Below are positions 57,986-64,000 of a stretch of 64,000 bases of DNA, piece after piece. The notes under the pieces were generated by a model. That model did no database searches and was not told the DNA's origin. It saw nothing but the letters and a program-made list of their open reading frames with translations. The number at the start of each line of letters is the position of its first letter. The stretch's first letter is position 1. Source of the stretch: Diadema setosum (Eukaryota; Echinodermata; Echinoidea; Diadematoida; Diadematidae). Location: positions 31,485,385-31,549,384 of the forward strand of contig CM067075.1 in the NCBI GenBank assembly GCA_033980235.1, given 5' to 3'. The position numbers and the translations under genes were made by a program.

Positions 57986-60082
57986 ATGGTGAGAAAGTAT
58001 AAAGCCACAGGGAAGAGAAAGTCGTGGACGTCCCAGGATCTTCGAGCCGCATTACGGCAAATCGAACTAGGAGAATCCGTGCGCCGAGTGGCTGAGCGAT
58101 CGGGCATCCCAAAGTCCACACTCCATGATGCAAAAAGTGGGAAAAACAAGCATGCAAGACGACAGCAAGATGAATGTCACCTCGGAAAGTACAGCGTTTT
58201 TACGGCCGAACAAGAAGCAGAGCTTGCAAATTATGCAATGGAGGTTTGCCGTTCATTCTTTGGACTCTGTCCCGAGCAAATACGACACATGGCGTATGAA
58301 TACGCCGAAAGAAACAAAATCAAACACCCTTTCAATCCTGTGACGAAGTTGGCTGGGAAGGATTGGTTTGCGGGGTTCCTTCGTCGAAACGCACAGCTTG
58401 CTTTGAGAACCCCAGAAGCCACTAGTTTTGCCAGGGCAATTGGGTTCAATAAAACAGCAGTTGGGAGGTTTTTTGACAATGTCAACTCTGTTCTGAGTGA
58501 GAACAACATCAGCCCTTCGCGGATCTATAATGTCGATGAGACTGGACTGTCAACATCGCCCAACATAGCAAAATCTGACAAAGTTGTGGCTGGAAAGGGA
58601 CAAAAACAAGTCGGAAAGCTGACCAGTGCAGAAAAGGGGCAAACTATAACGGCGGTTGGCTGCATCAGTGCATGTGGCACATATGTTCCACCCATGTTGA
58701 TATTTCCGAGGAAGAATTACACTGAAGCACTCATGAATGGATGTCCTCCGGGATCTACAGGGAAGGCCTCTGAATCGGGTTGGATCAACAGTGAGCTATT
58801 TGTCAATTGGTTGAAACATTTCATTTCGTTTGTTGGTGCTACTCCAGAGAATAAAGTCCTCCTCATCCTCGACAACCATACTTCTCATGCTACACTGGGT
58901 GCATGGAAAACCTGCCGCGACAATGGTGTCGTGATGGTCTCGATACCTCCACACACATCACACAAACTGCAGCCCCTTGATCGAACAGTATATGGCCCCC
59001 TAAAAAATGCGTTTGCCAGACAGAGCTCCAACTTCGTAAAAACATTCAAACGCAGGATCACTCCTTACGATGTTGCAAACATATTCAACAAGGCATACTC
59101 CAAGATTGCGACTGTAGACAAAGCAGTCTCTGGATTCCGATGCACTGGCATATGGCCAATAAACCCTGATGTCTTTGATGATGAAGAGTATGCACCGGCA
59201 GATACACTTATGCCTCCAGAACCTCTGCCCGTGAATACGGCTCCTGAGGTCACAGCTCCTTCCGGGACGAATGACGTTACTCCGGTCACAGCTCCTTCCG
59301 GGACAAATGACGTTACTCCAGTCACGACTCCTTCAGGGACAGACAAAGCTGCTCCGGTTACAACTCCTTCGGGAACAGACGAAGCTGCTGCAGTCACGAC
59401 TCCTTCAGGGACAGACGAAACTGCTCCAGTCACGACTCCTTCAGGGACAGGCGAAACTGCTCCAGTCACGACTCCTTCAGGGACAGACGAAGCTCCCTCA
59501 AGGATGAATCTGCATGCAAATGAAGCTGCAAACCTCAATGCTACCCCACCTGATCTCCACCAGAATGAAGAGGATACAGAATCAGATTGTTCTGTAGGCG
59601 AAAGTACAGCTGAAGTCAGCATGGATACCAGTGATGATAGTCAATCCTTTTACGAGCTCTTTCCTTTGCCTAAAGGGCAAGGGAAACCATCGAGTAGGCC
59701 AAGAAAGCGTAAGGCGGGACAATCCGAAATCATCACATCCACGCCAGTTAAAATAGTTCTCATGGCAAAACAATCAAGAAAGGACAAAGTACAACAAAAG
59801 AAACAAAATCAGGCTAAGTCAAACAAACAAAAAGGAAAGATACGCCACCAGACAAACAAACAAACTGTGAAGAAACAAAAGGCGAGCGTCAAAAAAGCTG
59901 GAAAGAAGAACATGAAACCAGCAAAAAGATGGTTCTGCATCTTCTGCAAAGAGGAGTATCTTGACCCCCCTACGGAGGATTGGATTCGATGTGTCCGCTG
60001 CAACAATTGGGCCCATGAGCATTGTACAGACTACGGGTCAGGTGCAGGTTCTGGTGGATATCTTTGTGACTTATGTCGCTGA
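57986..60082 (+). CDS. Pogo-like DDD transposase with C-terminal PHD finger, ~698 aa, intact
   Basis: I choose the ATG at 57986 because it directly follows a splice acceptor (attactgtttttcag) and begins MVRKYKATGKRKSWTSQDL, the usual start of pogo-family proteins; the open frame extends 11 codons further upstream. Domains in order: a psq-type helix-turn-helix (~10-60, GESVRRVAERSGIPKSTL); a CENP-B-like HTH (~70-150, KDWFAGFLRRN); a DDE_1 core with Asp in IYNVDETGLS, VLLILDNHTSH and LQPLDRTVYGPLK, so the triad is DDD; the tail GFRCTGIWPINPDVF; seven 12-residue repeats (TTPSGTDETAPV type); acidic Ser-rich and Lys-rich linkers; and a PHD-like zinc module (CIFCKEEY, WIRCVRC, WAHEHC, CDLC). It should cut and paste its own element in the nucleus; the PHD may read histone tails, which is inference. 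No stop or frameshift is seen. Confidence 0.93.
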   Translation: MVRKYKATGKRKSWTSQDLRAALRQIELGESVRRVAERSGIPKSTLHDAKSGKNKHARRQQDECHLGKYSVFTAEQEAELANYAMEVCRSFFGLCPEQIRHMAYEYAERNKIKHPFNPVTKLAGKDWFAGFLRRNAQLALRTPEATSFARAIGFNKTAVGRFFDNVNSVLSENNISPSRIYNVDETGLSTSPNIAKSDKVVAGKGQKQVGKLTSAEKGQTITAVGCISACGTYVPPMLIFPRKNYTEALMNGCPPGSTGKASESGWINSELFVNWLKHFISFVGATPENKVLLILDNHTSHATLGAWKTCRDNGVVMVSIPPHTSHKLQPLDRTVYGPLKNAFARQSSNFVKTFKRRITPYDVANIFNKAYSKIATVDKAVSGFRCTGIWPINPDVFDDEEYAPADTLMPPEPLPVNTAPEVTAPSGTNDVTPVTAPSGTNDVTPVTTPSGTDKAAPVTTPSGTDEAAAVTTPSGTDETAPVTTPSGTGETAPVTTPSGTDEAPSRMNLHANEAANLNATPPDLHQNEEDTESDCSVGESTAEVSMDTSDDSQSFYELFPLPKGQGKPSSRPRKRKAGQSEIITSTPVKIVLMAKQSRKDKVQQKKQNQAKSNKQKGKIRHQTNKQTVKKQKASVKKAGKKNMKPAKRWFCIFCKEEYLDPPTEDWIRCVRCNNWAHEHCTDYGSGAGSGGYLCDLCR
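59249..59500 (+). repeat. In-frame 36-bp minisatellite inside the transposase gene
   Basis: Seven tandem 36-bp units encode V-T-(T/A)-P-S-G-T-(D/N)-x-x-x-x-(P/A). The frame is kept because 36 is a multiple of three. Later units are nearly identical (gtcacgactccttcaggg), indicating recent expansion. It lies between the DDE core and the basic/PHD region as a flexible Pro/Thr-rich linker. Confidence 0.95.
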
Positions 60083-60337
60083 TCAATCCACTCGGTACTG
60101 TTTCGGAAGAAATTTAGATCAAAATAAGTAAATCTAATTACTTTCCGGCTCTGCTGAGATGCAATGTGAACATTGATTGAGTATGTCCAGTACAGAACGA
60201 TATGATTTCATAATTTCAGTTGTATTTCGAGGCAAATAACTAATTATGTGCTCACCTCTCATTCATTATTTATGAACTGCATGCATAATTAGACATATTT
60301 TTTTAATAATCAGTTTGACTGTTAGGCCTATTCGTCA

Positions 60338-60700
60338 TTAAAGGTAGTGGATCTCATTTGCAGCCCCCCAAAAAATGATACTGAATAAATATCCTGGTAG
60401 GAAGAAGCAAACACCATTTAGAAACTCACCTGAGAAAATCAGAACTGGAAACTAACTCTAAGTTGAATTATTATCAATAAATGTGATTTTTTAATCAGTA
60501 TGAGTTATACTTTAATTGTCTCCCATTGCGCGTGTGTTAAAATCAGTAAAAAACTACTTCAGATTTTTATATCGCATTTAAATGTTTTACAACCTACAAC
60601 TTTGAAAATTCATACATTTTATCAGAATAGTACTTTCTTCATTCATGCCAAATTTCAAGATGTTTAGAGCTGGCTTGCAAATGAGATCCACTACCTTTAA
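60338..60700. mobile_element. TTAA-flanked MITE (Kolobok-like), copy 2
   Basis: 60338-60362 and 60676-60700 are perfect 25-bp inverted repeats, including TTAA at each outer end and AGGTAGTGGATCTCATTTGC inward. No coding capacity. It lies in the 3' part of the pogo element, downstream of the transposase stop. Confidence 0.85.
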
Positions 60701-61234
60701 CAAGCCTTAAAATTTATGCTTTTAAAATAATTGTTGTCATTTTCAAACTTATCATTTATCCTATCCACAAATTCGAGGTAGGAGGGGGTGGGTGGTTACA
60801 TCCCCAAATTAGGGGTATGAAGTTGAATTTGTTATTGTGTTGGGTTGTTTAAAGTTGTATTTTACCTTTCCGATACTATTCGTAATGTAGTTCAGCAATT
60901 TTATATCAGTTGCTTACACTTGAAATATGAATAAGAGTAAAATAGTGTAGAAAAGTGTGGAATTTTACAACTATGGCCGAATAGTTCATAATGTTTAAAA
61001 CAAGCGAAATATTTGCATATAGTGTTCCCGACCCATTTTCAGAATTTCTATCATCTTGAAATGACTGTAGCCTGTAGGTGTACTGAAATTAAAAATTTTT
61101 AGGAGTCGTCTCATAATTAAGTGTACAAAATAATGTAGTTTGAATTTAAAATGATTTTGAGATGAAAAAAAAATGCCCGTCTTGACCATTACACAAACTA
61201 AAAGAATGAGTCAGAGACTTGGAGATGGAGGAGT

Positions 61235-61259
<25 letters not shown>

Positions 61260-61265
<6 letters not shown>

Positions 61266-61444
61266 CGTAGAAAGAGGGGGGGGGGGAGGCGTGTCCCTTT
61301 TTCTCCCACCCCATTATTGATCATTACGTCGGAAAAAATAATTTAAGACCTGCAGCCGTGTTACGTTCTACTTAGTCGGTAATTTTGCCAGTTCATAAAT
61401 AATATGCCACCCCCTCCCCTATGGAATTCCTAGCTACGCCACTG
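61260..61444. mobile_element. hAT-like MITE with CAGTGGCGTAG ends
   Basis: 61260-61270 and 61434-61444 are exact 11-bp inverted repeats of the type found on hAT/Tip100 elements. The left flank is a long G run, which hides any 8-bp duplication. About 185 bp, no protein, nested in the pogo element. Confidence 0.65.
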
Positions 61445-61564
61445 TGGTTGGGTTTCTTAGATATAAGTTACACACATTAGAATAGTACTTGTATTTTACC
61501 ATTTTTGAGTTCAGATGTGGATTAAATGCAGTTATCAACAGCTAAAAACAATACAAGGGTAAGC

Positions 61565-61823
61565 GTCCGTTATTCCCCTTTGTGTCCGCTATTCCCCTCA
61601 TAGCTGTCCGTTATTCCCCAAAGAGGATGGGGTAATAGCGGACAATGGCAATTTCTTTCAACAAAGGTAACTCAAAATTAAATGAGCAGTTTCATCGGTT
61701 GTACATGTCACACCATGCGTATACCTAATATGTATATCCCACAAAAGAATAAAGAGTGAGGGCCCTTTTGTTGGCTCAGAATGGGAATTTTAAAAATTTG
61801 TCCGTTATTGCCCCGCTCTCCCC
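61565..61823. promoter_or_regulatory. Right subterminal boxes and TIR of the pogo element
   Basis: Inverted boxes GTCCG(T/C)TATTCCCC at 61565-61578, 61584-61597 and 61606-61619, a direct box at 61629-61643, and the terminal copy at 61800-61814. They mirror the left end. Confidence 0.75.
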
Positions 61824-62009
61824 TATATTTCAAGACCCTGAAGTAGCATTTGAAAAATTTAATCATATTGGGCATTATCAATGTGAAAATCTTATTGTAA
61901 TTTTTTTGGGGACATACTGCAGTAAGTCGCCCCAAAAATTACAATCAGATTTTTGAATTGATAACACCTATTATGATCAACCTGTGTACGTGCTACTCCA
62001 TAGTCTTAA

Positions 62010-62345
62010 GGTATAACATCTTAGCTCTATTTTGCAGAAAACCCCATTCAATTTGGCTAAGCAGTCACAGAGAAATGTGGATTGTTGTAAAGCATGTCAT
62101 GAATCGGATTCTTCCGAGTTTAGCATTTCGATGATCTTGTGTGTGAACAATAGACAGAACTTGGACAGAAGAGATTCCCGATATCCTCTACAAAATTCCG
62201 TCTTTCTCTTTGACCACTGAAGCAAATCGAATGGGGTTTTCTGTAAGATGTGGGCAATGAGTTATAGTCTCATACCCTGAATTTTTATTAAGATTCATTC
62301 ACTATTTTTAAAGATATCATTGCCGAAGGCCGCGTTGTAATTTTT
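62010..62345. repeat. Right arm of the ~335-bp inverted repeat
   Basis: Reverse complement of 54535-54870 with about 85-90% identity by eye. Next to it, 'ttgtaatttttttggggacatactg' (61896-61920) and the same phrase at 62335-62360 bracket the arm, and 61896-61945 itself folds (ttgtaatttttttgggg...ccccaaaaattacaa). Confidence 0.8.
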
Positions 62346-62559
62346 TTTGGGGACATACTGTAGTACTTAGTAGTTGCAGAATAAAAGTTGTTCGAAAACT
62401 GAAAAACCCCAAATACACTCCAGAAAAGACACACAGAAAAGAAAGAGGTATTTGTTTTCTGTTTCATTATGATTATTGTGGTGAGATGTCATCAAGAGAT
62501 CTAGTGTGATTTACAGTCATTCAGTGCTGCATTCTCCATAGAATGTACTTCTCTACCTC

Positions 62560-63660
62560 CTACCATACCCTTGGCTCCACCAAGCAGGGGAGAGAGTCAT
62601 TTACTGACACTAAATGTACACTCCTCTGTGAATACAAGAATCAGTACCATACCACTGACTTTCAGATAGTCAGAGGAAAGAATGTACATTGTAAATTAAG
62701 TCCGAGGATTACAAAGTTGGGAAGATCTAAATCTTGTCAATGTGGTTCAGGAAGTAGGCATAAAAAGCCAAACAAATGTAGAAAATCTGACGACAGAATA
62801 TCGTAATGTGTTTGAAGGAATTGGGTGTATGCCAGGCAAACAAACATTGCAAGTCAAACCAGAGGCTACACCAGTAATGCATGCCCCCCGAAGAGTCCCT
62901 GTAGCACTAAGAGAAAAAGTAAAAGATAAACTTGATCGAATGGAAAAATGAAGGTGTAATAAACAAAGTAACAGACCCAGGTAGAGGTTGGGTCAGTAGC
63001 ATGTGTACTGTAGTAAAGCCCTCAGGCAAAGTACGAATCTGTCTTGATCCAGCTGATCTAAATTGCGCGCTAAAACGGGAACACTATCCCATGAAAACAT
63101 TGGATGCGATTTGTGATCGTTTGGCAGGCGCAAAAGTGTTTTCAACACTAGATGCAAATTGCGGCTACTGGATGATCCAACTGGATGAAGACAGTTCGGA
63201 CTTGTGAGTCTTCAACACTGAGTTTGGAAGATACAAGTTCCAGAGATTGCTTTTTGGCATCAGTGTTGCACCTGAAATATTCCAGAGAATTATGACAGAA
63301 ACATTCTCTGACATAGAAGGAGTCGAAGTCATCATGGATGATATATTGGTATTTGCACCAAATCAAGAAGAGCATGACAGAATCCTAGAAAAGGATCTGC
63401 AAAAGTGCACAGAAAAAAATGTCAAGCTAAACAAAGAAAAATGCAAATTCAATAGAACCGAAGTTAAGTACATGGGTCACATCATAACCGCTGATGGTCT
63501 CAAACCAGACCCAAGCAAAACAGAGGCAATTAGGAACATACAAACACCCACAGACAAAAGTGGCATTCAACAGTTCCTTGGCATGATCACATACCTTGGT
63601 AAGTTCATACCAAATTTATCAGAAAAGATAGCACCACTGCGAGAACTGCGTCCGTTGATT
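62560..63660 (+). pseudogene. Second Ty3/gypsy reverse transcriptase fragment
   Basis: The protease-RT linker (YHTTDFQIVRG, later TEYRNVFEGIGCMPG and PVMHAPRRVPVALREKV) passes through frameshifts, one near 62935, into the RT in a single frame: GVINKVTDPGRGWVSS, GKVRICLDPADLN, FSTLDANCGYWMIQLD, RLLFGISVAPEIFQR, VIMDDILVF and YMGHIITADGLKPDP. A TGA stop at 63205-63207 interrupts it. It resembles Mag/K02A2.6-type gypsy elements, and differs from the 44-kb copy. Homology ends near 63650, before RNase H. Confidence 0.85.
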
Positions 63661-63704
63661 GTGTGCCACTCATCCAGAAACAAGGATTTACCGGGAATAA
63701 CATC

Positions 63705-64000
63705 ATGATGGAAGGGACAAAAATCAAACTTACCACTTCAAAGCGGACTTGCGTCTACAAAGAAAGCTACAGCACAGAATATCCTTGTATTACCAGCTCA
63801 AGAAAGGGTTTCAATTATGCATTCTGTCGTATCTGCAGAACAGATCTTAGCATTTCGCATGGAGGACGAAACGATATTGATGGCCATATCAGAACTGCCA
63901 AGCATAAATCCAACGAGAAAAACGAACCATCATCAACGCAGAAAATATCAAGTTTCTTCAAAAAGGCTTCAAAGGAAGACTTTAGTGTCATCAATGCTGA
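63705..64000 (+). CDS. BED/TTF-type zinc-finger, hAT-like protein, 5' part (runs off window)
   Basis: ATG at 63705; open to the window end (98 codons and two bases). Reads TEYPCITSSRKGFNYAFCRIC, then RTDLSISHGGRNDIDGHIRTAKH, then STQKISSFFKKASKEDFSVINA. C-x2-C ... H-x4-H spacing after an aromatic core is the BED/TTF zinc finger seen at the start of hAT transposases and hAT-derived ZMYM/ZBED-like genes. The rest, including the RNase-H-like transposase core, would be beyond 64000. It directly abuts a truncated gypsy RT, so either element may have inserted into the other. Confidence 0.65.
   Translation, partial: MMEGTKIKLTTSKRTCVYKESYSTEYPCITSSRKGFNYAFCRICRTDLSISHGGRNDIDGHIRTAKHKSNEKNEPSSTQKISSFFKKASKEDFSVINA

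Larger units (their letters stand above)
54869..61825 (+). mobile_element. Complete pogo-like DNA transposon with TA target duplication
   Basis: Terminal inverted repeats 54871-54894 and 61800-61823 are identical over 24 bp (start GGGGAGAGCGGGGCAATAAC) and are flanked by TA (54869-54870, 61824-61825), the duplication made by Tc1/mariner/pogo transposases. A subterminal box, GGGGTAATAACGGAC or close variants, occurs five times at the left (54880, 54897, 55236 direct; 55255, 55275 inverted) and five at the right (61565, 61584, 61606, 61800 inverted; 61629 direct), likely transposase-binding sites. The single long gene is the transposase at 57986-60082. The 6.95-kb length includes a 2.6-kb nested element (55337-57951) and smaller MITEs, so the original was about 4 kb. 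Nothing in the ends or gene is visibly broken. Confidence 0.9.

Noticed and set aside
59065..59622. 185-codon antisense frame over the transposase
   Set aside because: It is a shadow of the 36-bp minisatellite, open only because the repeat unit is a multiple of three.

Overview
This is a eukaryotic, animal, AT-rich window. It has spliced genes with GT-AG introns, many microsatellites and a dense layer of transposable elements. The mix suggests a marine deuterostome invertebrate, most likely an echinoderm: a secreted CUB/C-type-lectin gene, a TATDN2-like fragment, G2E3/HECT-like fragments, Ty3/gypsy, CR1/L2, pogo and hAT relics, and dispersed repeats rich in TGACCTTTGACC. The species call is inference, not proof.

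Layout. (1) 1-7.1 kb, minus strand: a secreted protein gene assembled here from six phase-compatible exons (signal peptide, CUB domain, start of a C-type lectin domain), with a CCAAT/TATA promoter. Its last exon(s) lie beyond the left edge. One CUB exon has a decayed tandem copy. (2) 7-13 kb: no gene seen; fold-back elements, a MITE and a 149-bp tandem duplication. (3) 14.4-20.2 kb, plus strand: a complete seven-exon pyridoxine-5'-phosphate oxidase gene (PNPO, 282 aa), the one clearly functional metabolic gene. (4) 20-32 kb: 3' flank, dispersed repeats, degraded gypsy, zinc-finger and LINE ORF1 pieces, MITEs and an unrecognised broken coding region. (5) 32.4-35.7 kb: remains of a pogo-like DNA transposon with a C-terminal PHD finger, abutted by a gypsy integrase relic. 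(6) 36-41 kb: a repeat with GGTGATACGC-type ends and tRNA-like segments, and a 1.15-kb repeat packed with DR1-like nuclear-receptor motifs. (7) 41.5-54.2 kb: HECT/G2E3-like exon fragments, a gypsy reverse transcriptase, a CR1/L2 LINE tail, a TATDN2-like pseudogene, and a broken array of at least seven copies of a 215-260 bp coding-derived module. (8) 54.5-62.3 kb: an apparently complete pogo-like transposon: 24-bp perfect terminal inverted repeats, TA target duplication, ten subterminal boxes and an uninterrupted ~698-aa transposase with a DDD catalytic core, an in-frame 12-residue tandem repeat and a PHD finger. A second TIR element is nested just upstream of its start codon, and ~335-bp inverted repeats flank the whole. 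(9) 62.5-64 kb: another gypsy reverse transcriptase, then the open start of a BED/TTF-type zinc-finger, hAT-like protein running off the right edge.

Host genes (CUB-CTLD, PNPO) are independent. Most of the rest is mobile-element history. The strongest candidate for a little-described system is the PHD-finger pogo element, because a second, older member with different terminal boxes lies 20 kb away.
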